Assembly (NCBI GenBank): GCA_964579345.1
Contig: CAZOHB010000088.1
Location: 1 to 11,036, forward strand
From: RGIG5612 sp964579345
GTDB taxonomy: Bacteria > Bacillota > Clostridia > Lachnospirales > Lachnospiraceae
Length of the DNA stretch: 11,036 nt
Direction: 5' to 3'
Below, piece by piece: positions 4,947-11,036 of the stretch (positions within the stretch are counted from its first letter, which is position 1; each line of letters opens with the position of its first letter). The notes under the pieces are model-generated. The model was not told where the DNA came from. It did no database searches and saw nothing but the letters and a program-made list of their open reading frames with translations. The translations under genes and the position numbers were made by a program.

Positions 4947-7502
4947 TTATACGTTTTCTCTTTTTTTCCGGATGATCAGTACGAACCCCAAAGCGACTCC
5001 TGCTGCTAAGATCAGAAGGAAAGGCAGATAGTTCGCGGATACTCCTGTCGGAGCAGGCGTTGTGATCATGAACTTATTGTTGATCACCTGTGCGCCACTG
5101 ATATTGCCGCTTTTTTCGATCGCCGTGATCGAACCGTTCTCTTCCGGCATCTGAATATCAGAGATCGTATAGTTTCCTTTTGGATCAACCAAAATCCGGA
5201 ATGAAGCGGTCGTCCCTGCGCCTTCATATCCTGCCGGGATCGTCTCTGTGATCACATATCCATACGTTCCGTCCGTTCTATACGGAAGAGACAGGACAAT
5301 CCGTCCGTCTTTCCTGCTCATCTTAAGCTCTGCGCTTTCGCCGTTTTCAAAAAGAACCTGATAGATTTCTTCCCCATCGGCAGAGGTATTTTTCTCAGCT
5401 ACCTGCAGTCTTTCATCGTTGGAACCGACCGTAAATCCCATATGCCCGATGGCTTCACCGGTATGATCAAATGTTTCAATATAGAATGTTCCTGTTTTAA
5501 CACATGCCTTTCTGGTCAGTTTTCCATCGATATGCCAGCCGTCATTTGCTCCTGACTGGTATTTCACATGACACCAGTGGACAGAGAAATTCCGTGTATT
5601 GAGTTCAGCGTCGTTGATAACGGTTCCGTTTTCATCTTTTAAAACCGTGCTGCCATTCCTGACCATTTCTGCAAGACCAGTAAGAACTTCCTCGTCCGTC
5701 GGAAAGCTGCTGAGCTTCCAGCAGACCGTCCCGCTGTTCGAATCGTCTGTATAATAACCGTTTTCTGCAAGCTGACGGATCTTCGCATCTGCTTCCAGAA
5801 TGCTTGAATTCACGTAGGTGATCATCGCATATTTACCTTCATTCGATGATGGGAGAGTGGATGCCAGATCTCCGACATTCGGTTTTCCTCTTCCTCCATA
5901 AGAAGGAGATGCAAGCGTATCAGAATAAAGGATCCCACCGTTTTCATCTACAGCATGCATCATCGCGCCTGCGATTGACGGCGTATAATTCACGCCATTC
6001 TCATTCAGCATGGTTTGCCCGTCAATCTGGCTGTCCGCAGTGCTGACATTCGTCCAGATGGAATAATTTACAGAAGGAGTTCCGGAACTCTGTGATCCTT
6101 TTTTCCAGGTATAGCTCCAGGCAGAGACTAATTCTGCGATGCCGTTCTTATCTGCATCCAGTTCGGAAATCTCAATCTTAGCTCCCGGATCAAGTATTCT
6201 TCCGTCCTCCGTTTTCCATCCCTTGAATTCATAGGTGTAAAATGCAAAGCCTGCCCCGTCTCCCGGTTTCTTCGTCTGGTAGTAGTTTGCTGTGATATTC
6301 TGAATCGTATGAATATTTCGGATGCTCTGGTTTTTTATCTCTGCTTTCCCGTCCACCTGTGGAAGATCCGTAAACAGAAGACTTCCCGCATATGCCGGGG
6401 CTGCTTCCACACTATAGCGAATCGTAACTTCCTTCACTTTTGTTTCTTCTGCCCAGTACACATATCTCCATCCGCTGAATGCAAGGAGTCCGATCTCGGT
6501 CGGATCCAGATTTACAGGGAGAATCGCGGTCGAGTCTTTTCCCCTGCCTGCCCCGTTAAATGCTGACCATGCGATCCTGCTCAAAGAGGTGCAGTAGGAA
6601 AGATCTGCGTAATTCAAAGCTTTGCATCCATAGAATGCCTGATTCATGATTTCCTCCAGATTCGGGCAGAAGGTAAAATCAAACTCTGACAATTTCTCGC
6701 ATCCATTGAATGCACTCCACCCGATCCGTACAAGCGTACTGCACGGAACAACGGTGACCAGTTTTTTAAATCCCTGAAAAATATCTGTTTTATTTCTATC
6801 GACAATATAATCGTATGAATACCGCGGGAAATAGAGGCCTCTGTCATACAGATACATCCATCCGATTCCCGTAATCCCTTCTTCCAGAACGATCCGGGTC
6901 GTGCGGGATGCGTATTCTGTGGAACGAAACTGTGTGGTAATCGCACAGTCTTCCGGGGAACAGGTTTTATCCAGAACACGAAAAACAAGGGTGTATTCCC
7001 CATCTTTTTCATATTCGGTAAAGACGACATTTCCGGAGCTGTTTCCGGTGCCTTCTTTCCCTGTCGCTTTTCCATAGACAGAGTCCGCCTGCTCTTCCGT
7101 TTCCTCTTCTTCTGCGGCGCTCATTGCAACATTCCTGCTCCTGATCGGAGCTTTTTGTAATACGGTTTCCATTTTCTGAAAAATGGAGCTTGTTTCTTCT
7201 TCCGAAGCATTGGTAGTTTCGTCCGCTGTTTCCGGATTTTCGTTCGTTTCGGTTTCGTCCGTACCCTCTTTCACAGCTTCTGAAGTTTCTTCCTGCAAAG
7301 GTTCATCCTTTACGGTTTCATCCTGCAATGCTTCTTCCTGCAGGGTTTCTTCCTGTACAGTCTCTGCTGTCAGTTCCAACTGTTCCTGCATCGGAAGTTC
7401 TTCTGCATATACGGAAACTGCTGTCGGGATCAAAAGCCCTGCGAGCAGAAATACAGTCATGGCAATTATGAGGATTCTTTTACTGATCTTTCCGTTTTTC
7501 AT
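4947..7502 (-). CDS. Large sortase-anchored surface adhesin, probable pilus tip protein
   Basis: An 851-residue secreted protein. A signal peptide (about 1-33, VYA-EE) leads to a highly acidic stalk (about 34-140) with five pentapeptide repeats. BspA-like leucine-rich repeats follow at about 245-320 (IGWSAFNGC, IMNQAFYGC, IAWSAFNGA), then an InlB/SHIRT-like beta-grasp region (about 355-465, ending EFKGWKTEDG and AWSYTW). An unrecognised domain spans about 476-665 (SVHWCHVKYQ, GWHIDG), and a Cna/SpaA-like domain about 666-812 (TGTFYIETFD, YVITETIPAGY, VINNKF). The C-terminus has APTGV (817-821), a hydrophobic span and RKKREN. The reading frame is open for 60 more codons upstream, but ATG 7502 is chosen: it starts a textbook signal peptide and follows AAAGGA, and the extension would cover the promoter. 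No TQxA thioester motif of the Cpa type is visible. The tip role rests on size, composition and first place in the cluster. Confidence 0.85.
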   Translation of the reverse strand: MKNGKISKRILIIAMTVFLLAGLLIPTAVSVYAEELPMQEQLELTAETVQEETLQEEALQDETVKDEPLQEETSEAVKEGTDETETNENPETADETTNASEEETSSIFQKMETVLQKAPIRSRNVAMSAAEEEETEEQADSVYGKATGKEGTGNSSGNVVFTEYEKDGEYTLVFRVLDKTCSPEDCAITTQFRSTEYASRTTRIVLEEGITGIGWMYLYDRGLYFPRYSYDYIVDRNKTDIFQGFKKLVTVVPCSTLVRIGWSAFNGCEKLSEFDFTFCPNLEEIMNQAFYGCKALNYADLSYCTSLSRIAWSAFNGAGRGKDSTAILPVNLDPTEIGLLAFSGWRYVYWAEETKVKEVTIRYSVEAAPAYAGSLLFTDLPQVDGKAEIKNQSIRNIHTIQNITANYYQTKKPGDGAGFAFYTYEFKGWKTEDGRILDPGAKIEISELDADKNGIAELVSAWSYTWKKGSQSSGTPSVNYSIWTNVSTADSQIDGQTMLNENGVNYTPSIAGAMMHAVDENGGILYSDTLASPSYGGRGKPNVGDLASTLPSSNEGKYAMITYVNSSILEADAKIRQLAENGYYTDDSNSGTVCWKLSSFPTDEEVLTGLAEMVRNGSTVLKDENGTVINDAELNTRNFSVHWCHVKYQSGANDGWHIDGKLTRKACVKTGTFYIETFDHTGEAIGHMGFTVGSNDERLQVAEKNTSADGEEIYQVLFENGESAELKMSRKDGRIVLSLPYRTDGTYGYVITETIPAGYEGAGTTASFRILVDPKGNYTISDIQMPEENGSITAIEKSGNISGAQVINNKFMITTPAPTGVSANYLPFLLILAAGVALGFVLIIRKKRENV
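7284..7358 (-). repeat. Five 15-bp tandem units coding an acidic pentapeptide repeat
   Basis: Residues 49-73 of the adhesin are VQEET, LQEEA, LQDET, VKDEP, LQEET: five copies of the pattern V/L-Q/K-E/D-E-x. The DNA repeats imperfectly with a 15-bp period (TCTTCCTGCA on the plus strand recurs). In-frame copy changes would lengthen or shorten the acidic stalk without breaking the gene. Confidence 0.75.
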
Positions 7503-7508
7503 CCCTGA

Positions 7509-7519
7509 TCCTTTCTTTT
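7509..7519 (-). promoter_or_regulatory. Ribosome binding site that fixes the adhesin start
   Basis: AAAAGAAAGGA ends six bases before ATG 7502. The same A-rich AAAGAAAGGA(G) leader precedes the pilin, SipA-like and sortase start codons (each within about 20 bases), so this shared signature supports ATG 7502 over the in-frame upstream ATGs at 7526 and 7682. Confidence 0.7.
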
Positions 7520-7559
7520 GAAACATTCCGTTTTCCGGTTCCGGAATGCATATTTCTCC

Positions 7560-7649
7560 TTTTTGTGACCTTATTATGTAGTAAGCACCGTCATAGCAAT
7601 CATCACAAAACAGGAAAAGAAAGGATATTTTTGCCATTTTTTGTGACTG
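7560..7649. promoter_or_regulatory. TCACAAAA boxes around the pilus promoter
   Basis: Three copies occur. On the minus strand they are GTCACAAAAAA (inside 7637-7649), TTTTGTGA (7603-7610, three bases upstream of the -35) and GGTCACAAAAA (7560-7570, immediately after the -10). The second and third are inverted relative to each other and enclose the promoter core, as expected for a repressor or a looping pair. The same core forms the arms of the inverted repeat at 4869-4922. The binding protein is unknown. Confidence 0.5.
7571..7599 (-). promoter_or_regulatory. Promoter of the pilus cluster
   Basis: On the minus strand, TTGCTA (7594-7599) and TAATAA (7571-7576) are separated by 17 bases, about 70 bases before the adhesin ATG. 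It is the best sigma-A-type match in the 268-base gap after the ribF operon terminator. It is closely bracketed by TCACAAAA boxes. Confidence 0.6.
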
Positions 7650-7672
7650 TTTTTCAATGTAAAGGCAATAGC

Positions 7673-7715
7673 TTTTGTGCAAACTCGGCGGCCGCTGCGC
7701 TCACTTCGCACAAAA
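7673..7715. repeat. GC-rich inverted repeat beside the ribF terminator
   Basis: TTTTGTGC (7673-7680) and GCACAAAA (7708-7715) are perfect 8-base inverted repeats, extendable by about three pairs including one wobble. The enclosed 27 bases are strongly GC-rich and contain the palindrome GCGGCCGC (7688-7695). It overlaps the T-tract of the ribF terminator. It stands out from the AT-rich surroundings and may be a genome-wide repeat unit or a second hairpin; its function is unknown. Confidence 0.5.
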
Positions 7716-7736
7716 AAAGACCCTTTACAGGGTCTT
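7712..7736 (-). terminator. Intrinsic terminator of the infB-ribF operon
   Basis: On the minus strand the stem AAGACCC/GGGTCTT (7717-7723 and 7730-7736) with a 6-base loop is followed by a run of T (from A7712-7718). It lies about 35 bases after the ribF stop codon and separates the housekeeping operon from the pilus cluster. Confidence 0.88.
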
Positions 7737-7770
7737 GATCAAACAGTCTTTTATTCAGTTTCAGTTATTA

Positions 7771-8712
7771 TTATGAAAAGAACTCGCGGACCTGCAGGAC
7801 ATTCGCCTGAATCTCTGCTTTGAGTTCTTCCGGGGATTCAAATTTCCGTTCCGGACGAATAAACTGATAGAATTCGACCCGGACGATCTTTCCGTAAAGA
7901 TCTTCATTAAAATCAAAAATATTGGTTTCCACTGTCCGCTGTGTACCGTCATCAAATGTCGGCCGGATCCCGACATTGGTGATTGCAGGAAGCTCTCGTC
8001 CTTCAAAGCAGACCTTGGTGGCATACACACCGTTTGGAGGCAGGATCTTATCTTCCGGAGCCGCAAGATTGATCGTTGGGAACCCGATCGTTCTTCCGTA
8101 ATGTTTCCCCTGAAGCACCTCTCCCGTGATTGCAAAGGGGCTGCCGAGCATTGCGTTTACATCCTCGATATTTCCTTTCAGGATCTCCTGCTTGATCAGC
8201 GTAGAGCTGACTTCCTGAGGTGTATCGATCCCTTTGACCCGGTACATCACTTTTTCCATCGGATAGACCCGGAATCCGTAATGTTCCCCTAAAGTCTTTA
8301 AGGTCTCCACCGTACCGGCGCGGTTCTTACCAAAGCAGAAGTCCACACCGACCACAACAGCCTTGACGCCCAGTTTTTCTACAAGAATGTTCTTCACAAA
8401 ATCTTCCGGCGTCATGTTGCGGGTACGGTCATTGAAAGGAAATTCCACAACAACATCCACACCATCCGGATATGTCTGCAGCTGGCGTTCGCCGTGCGTC
8501 TGTATCGTACGGAGTGTCTTTTCATCCGCGCCTTCGATCACTCTCGCAGGCGGCACGTTAAACGTGAAGATCACAACGCTGTCGCCGGCTTCCTTTAAGC
8601 TGACTGCAGTGTCGAAAAGAAGACGGTGTCCGATATGGTTCCCGTCAAATTTTCCAAGCGTAACGATGGAATTCTTCAGTTGTATCTCGTCCGGATTTGT
8701 TATTATCTTCAC
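7771..8712 (-). CDS. ribF: Bifunctional riboflavin kinase / FAD synthetase
   Basis: This 313-residue cytoplasmic enzyme phosphorylates riboflavin to FMN and adenylates FMN to FAD. The N-terminal nucleotidyltransferase domain (about 1-180) has GKFDGNHIGH (20-29) and the SSTLIK motif. The C-terminal riboflavin kinase domain (about 185-310) has GKHYGRTIGFPTINL, TNVGIRPTF and the VETNIFDF strand. The length is normal. The start is GTG at 8712, overlapping the truB stop as GTGA, with GGAAGG about seven bases upstream inside truB, so the two are translationally coupled. It is the last gene of the operon and is followed by a strong terminator. No FMN riboswitch is seen. Confidence 0.97.
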   Translation of the reverse strand: MKIITNPDEIQLKNSIVTLGKFDGNHIGHRLLFDTAVSLKEAGDSVVIFTFNVPPARVIEGADEKTLRTIQTHGERQLQTYPDGVDVVVEFPFNDRTRNMTPEDFVKNILVEKLGVKAVVVGVDFCFGKNRAGTVETLKTLGEHYGFRVYPMEKVMYRVKGIDTPQEVSSTLIKQEILKGNIEDVNAMLGSPFAITGEVLQGKHYGRTIGFPTINLAAPEDKILPPNGVYATKVCFEGRELPAITNVGIRPTFDDGTQRTVETNIFDFNEDLYGKIVRVEFYQFIRPERKFESPEELKAEIQANVLQVREFFS

Positions 8713-9668
8713 TTGCTGCCTTCCTGTTCCGATGGGTCTGAAAACATTTTTTCACATTTATATTGATGATCTCGCGGGTCGTACCGGTAGACCGCATAGA
8801 ATTTTCCGTTTCTGTCATAGACCCGGTAGGCCTTCGCTTCTTTTTCCGAGACAGAGATCAGGTCTGTCTCAAACAGCTGATTCCCGTAAATCAGTTTCCG
8901 GATTGCTTCATCTTTCACAACAAACTCCGGATAATGCATCAGAAAGCGGTCCGTAGGGATGATCAGTTCCTCAAGTCTTCCCTCTTCGGCTGCCGCATCC
9001 AGCTCTGTCAGGGTATGGGATTCGGAAAGGCCCAGTCCTCCGGTCCGGGTACGCTCGAGTGTCTTAAGACAGGCAGGAACCCCAAGCGCATCTCCGAGGT
9101 CTTCGCAAAGTGTCCGAATATACGTACCTTTGGAACAGTTGACCGTAAAAGCCACAGTCACCGGTCCCTCCGCCTCTGAAAGGCCCTGAATCCTGATATC
9201 TTCGTATCCGAACACGGTAACAGGCCGTTCTTTTCTTTCGATTTCCATGCCTTTTCTTGCCGCATCCACAAGCTTGACACCGTCCACCTTCACAGCGGAA
9301 TACATTGGCGGAACCTGAAGGATTTTCCCGGTAAACCGCTCAAACATCTGCAGGATCTGCTCTTCATTCTGAAGTATTTTGCGTACTTCCGTATCCTCCA
9401 TAGACTGAAGGACAGTGCCGGAAACATCCTGCGTATCCGTCTTCTGTCCGAAAAGAAGTGTCGCTTTATACTGCTTATCACTGTCCATCAGAAAGTCGAC
9501 CAGCTTCGTTGCCTTTCCGATACAGACAGGAAGGATCCCCGTCGCATCCGGATCCAGCGTCCCGGTATGGCCGATCTTTTTCTCTCCGGTCAGCTTACGC
9601 AGCCGGTATACGACCTGAAAGGAAGTCATTCCGGCTTCTTTATAAACATTGATCACTCCGTGTATCAT
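8709..9668 (-). CDS. truB: tRNA pseudouridine(55) synthase
   Basis: A 319-residue enzyme that isomerises U55 in the T loop of tRNAs. Motif II, GHTGTLDPDATGILP (33-47), carries the catalytic Asp39. PPMYSAVKVDG and CSKGTYIRTLCEDLG are the other conserved TruB blocks. The C-terminal part (about 235-310) is the variable PUA-like tail, here slightly long with a Lys/Asp-rich end. The start ATG overlaps the nrnA stop (ATGA) and the stop overlaps the ribF GTG start, so it sits in a tightly coupled operon with a typical Firmicutes order. Confidence 0.97.
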   Translation of the reverse strand: MIHGVINVYKEAGMTSFQVVYRLRKLTGEKKIGHTGTLDPDATGILPVCIGKATKLVDFLMDSDKQYKATLLFGQKTDTQDVSGTVLQSMEDTEVRKILQNEEQILQMFERFTGKILQVPPMYSAVKVDGVKLVDAARKGMEIERKERPVTVFGYEDIRIQGLSEAEGPVTVAFTVNCSKGTYIRTLCEDLGDALGVPACLKTLERTRTGGLGLSESHTLTELDAAAEEGRLEELIIPTDRFLMHYPEFVVKDEAIRKLIYGNQLFETDLISVSEKEAKAYRVYDRNGKFYAVYRYDPRDHQYKCEKMFSDPSEQEGSK

Positions 9669-10612
9669 GATTCGAGCGCCTTTTCTATGGCTTTCAATAC
9701 CCGATGAATACAGGTATCAAGACTGCCGTTCATATTCGCTCCGGAAGCTCTTACATGTCCGCCTCCGCCGAACTGCTGGGCGATCGCGTTCACATCAAAC
9801 GGATCGATCGACCGAAGGCTGATCTTCACATCGCCTGCCGTTGTTTCATACAGAAAGACAGCACAGAGTACGCCTTTGGTAAGCCGCAGCTGCGGAACGA
9901 TCCCTTCGAGTTCCTTGGAGGTGACGCCAAACTCCTGAATCTCTTTCTGCGACAGCATCGAGTAGATCACCTTGCCGTCACAGGCGAGTTTGCTGTTCAG
10001 GATCGCATAACCGAAAATGCGGTTTTCATCATAGGTCTTTGCATAAAAGCTCTCATCGATGATCGCATCCGTCGGGATCCCGAAGTCCATCAGGTGACCG
10101 GCAATCTCCATCGTGGTACGGGAAGTAGCCGGATATTTAAAGACGCCGGTATCGTAGATGATGCCGGTATAAAGGGCGATCGCCGTATCTCTTCCGATCA
10201 GCTCCGGATCCATGAATTTATAGATTTCTTCACTTGCAGAAGAGGAATCTCCATTTACAAAATTCTCATCCGCAAACATCGTATTGGAAACATGATGATC
10301 GATATTGATCGTATGTTTCGCATCCTTAAAATACTTCTTCGCCTTGCCGATCCGGTCGAGGCTTGCGCTGTCCAGACAGATCATCAGATCAAACGGTGCA
10401 TGATCCGGATAGTCCGAAAGGATCTCATCAAATCCGGCAATAAACGCAAGCTTTTCCGAAGGCTCTTCCAGATAGACTTTTACCTCAATATCCGGAAAAT
10501 TCTTCTTTACATATGCGTAAAGCCCCAAAGTGGAGCCTACACAATCACCATCCGGACGTACATGTCCGGCGATGCATAATGATTTCACATTTGTCAGAAA
10601 GTCTTTGATCAT
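9665..10612 (-). CDS. nrnA: DHH-family nanoRNase / pAp phosphatase NrnA
   Basis: A 315-residue enzyme that degrades 2-5 nt RNA fragments and dephosphorylates 3'-phosphoadenosine 5'-phosphate (pAp) in organisms lacking Orn. The metal-binding motifs are present in order: HVRPDGD (17-23), the MICLDSA Asp, the signature NIDHH, and the C-terminal DHHA1 substrate motif GGGGHVRASGA. The length is typical. It overlaps rbfA upstream and truB downstream by four bases each (ATGA), with AGGA five bases before its ATG. Its place between rbfA and truB is the usual one in many Firmicutes, joining RNA turnover with translation genes. Confidence 0.95.
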   Translation of the reverse strand: MIKDFLTNVKSLCIAGHVRPDGDCVGSTLGLYAYVKKNFPDIEVKVYLEEPSEKLAFIAGFDEILSDYPDHAPFDLMICLDSASLDRIGKAKKYFKDAKHTINIDHHVSNTMFADENFVNGDSSSASEEIYKFMDPELIGRDTAIALYTGIIYDTGVFKYPATSRTTMEIAGHLMDFGIPTDAIIDESFYAKTYDENRIFGYAILNSKLACDGKVIYSMLSQKEIQEFGVTSKELEGIVPQLRLTKGVLCAVFLYETTAGDVKISLRSIDPFDVNAIAQQFGGGGHVRASGANMNGSLDTCIHRVLKAIEKALES

Positions 10613-10968
10613 AAGTCCTGTTTTCCGGTCACCTCATCAATTTTTTTCATCATTACCATCGCATCTTCAATCGACGTATCCATAATGAAGCGAAGCTCCG
10701 GCGTATTGCGCATATTCAAACGGTGCGCCAGCTCTCTCCGGATAAAACCTTCCGCGCTTTTTAAGCCGGCTGCTGTTTCCATCCGGTCTTCTTCACTGCC
10801 CATGACGGAAACATACACCTTGCATGTTTTCAGATCTGTTGCCACATCCACAGCAACGATACTGGTCAGCGGATGGATGCGCGGATCTTTCGTCTCCCGA
10901 ATGATCTGCGAAAGCTCACGCATCACTTCCGCGTTGATTCTGATATTTTTAATCGAATTTTTTCTCAT
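10609..10968 (-). CDS. rbfA: Ribosome-binding factor A
   Basis: A 119-residue KH-like 30S maturation factor that acts late in 16S rRNA 5'-end processing and helps at low temperature. The N-terminal helix (RINAEVMRELSQIIRE), the DPRIHPLTSIVAVDVATDL block and the Lys-Val-Tyr strand are typical. The RIRRELA-like segment appears as FIRRELAHRLNMRNTPELRF. The length is normal. The start ATG shares one base with the infB stop (TAATG) and the stop overlaps nrnA (ATGA). It is the second gene of the visible operon. Confidence 0.97.
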   Translation of the reverse strand: MRKNSIKNIRINAEVMRELSQIIRETKDPRIHPLTSIVAVDVATDLKTCKVYVSVMGSEEDRMETAAGLKSAEGFIRRELAHRLNMRNTPELRFIMDTSIEDAMVMMKKIDEVTGKQDL

Positions 10969-11036
10969 TAGCTTCTCGGCACTTCTTTCATGATATAAGC
11001 TTCCATCTGGTCGCCTTCTTTAATATCCTGGAATCC
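10968..11036 (-). CDS. infB: Translation initiation factor IF-2, C-terminal end (partial)
   Basis: The last 22 codons before a TAA at 10968-10970 read GFQDIKEGDQMEAYIMKE followed by VPRS. This matches the IF-2 C-terminal pattern (YxDIKxGDxIEAFxMxEVxR). The gene continues past the window edge. It directly precedes rbfA with a TAATG junction, which is the conserved infB-rbfA arrangement. Confidence 0.9.
   Translation of the reverse strand, partial: GFQDIKEGDQMEAYIMKEVPRS

Noticed and set aside
5500..6100. Thioester (TQxA) domain in the adhesin, by analogy with the Cpa tip
   Set aside because: A VCW motif is present, but no TQxA glutamine motif follows, so the thioester pair cannot be supported.
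6644..7075. Minus-strand frame of 143 codons in another phase
   Set aside because: It is a shifted-frame shadow inside the adhesin and does not resemble any domain.
7183..7521. Plus-strand Ser/Val-rich repetitive frame of 112 codons
   Set aside because: It is the antisense of the Glu-rich repeat stalk of the adhesin: GAA/GAG codons read as TTC/CTC and TCT/TCC in the shifted frame.
7503..7682. In-frame extension of the adhesin by 60 codons to an ATG at 7682
   Set aside because: The extension would precede a complete signal peptide, lacks a good ribosome binding site and covers the promoter and TCACAAAA boxes. ATG 7502 has AAAGGA at the right spacing.
7761..8135. Minus-strand frame of 124 codons overlapping the ribF end
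   Set aside because: It is a shifted reading of the riboflavin kinase domain, which is itself intact in the main frame.
9704..10579. Plus-strand open frame of 291 codons
   Set aside because: It lies entirely antisense to nrnA, whose DHH motifs are intact. The translated sequence resembles no family I know and has no convincing start signals.

Overview
The window suggests a chromosomal segment of a low-to-moderate GC Gram-positive bacterium, most likely a gut-type Clostridia/Lachnospiraceae. The reasons are the Firmicutes-style infB-rbfA-nrnA-truB-ribF gene order, AGGAGG-type ribosome binding sites, and Gram-positive sortase and cell-wall sorting chemistry. The genus cannot be fixed from sequence alone. 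Every real gene reads on the minus strand, so transcription runs from high to low coordinates.

Region 1 (11036 to about 7712) is a housekeeping operon: the 3' end of infB, then rbfA, nrnA, truB and ribF. The genes overlap by 1 to 4 bases (TAATG, ATGA, ATGA, GTGA) and end at a clear intrinsic terminator. The products cover translation initiation, 30S maturation, nanoRNA/pAp turnover, tRNA U55 modification and FMN/FAD synthesis.

Region 2 (about 7650 to 1568) is a sortase-assembled pilus locus, the main point of interest. In transcription order it encodes a large tip-like adhesin (Glu-rich repeats, BspA-like leucine-rich repeats, sorting signal APTGV), a two-domain Spy0128/FctA-like backbone pilin (sorting signal SPTGV), a signal-peptidase-like protein that has lost both catalytic residues (Ser to Asp48, Lys to Cys92), and a class B pilus sortase. 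The set matches the Streptococcus pyogenes FCT pilus islands (Cpa, FctA, SipA, SrtC) transplanted to a Clostridia-like setting. The sortase carries its own TPTGG motif followed by a membrane segment, so it looks like a possible substrate of its own reaction, and no separate basal pilin is seen. All four genes share an AAAAAGAAAGGA-type leader. Copies of a (G)TCACAAAAA box surround the adhesin promoter and form a long inverted repeat ahead of the pilin gene, which suggests a shared regulator.

Region 3 (1500 to 1) holds regulators and a tRNA: an 87-residue protein that is only the DNA-binding half of a LysR regulator, with its own promoter, upstream dyad and terminator; a GntR/FCD regulator with a strong promoter; and tRNA-Gly(CCC) with its own promoter and terminator.

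No gap without a gene exceeds 300 bases. The largest are 7503-7770 (promoter, boxes, inverted repeat, terminator), 1327-1567 (LysR promoter and dyad), 888-1062 (terminator and GntR promoter) and 4772-4946 (inverted repeat). No CRISPR array, insertion sequence, transposase or prophage gene was seen.
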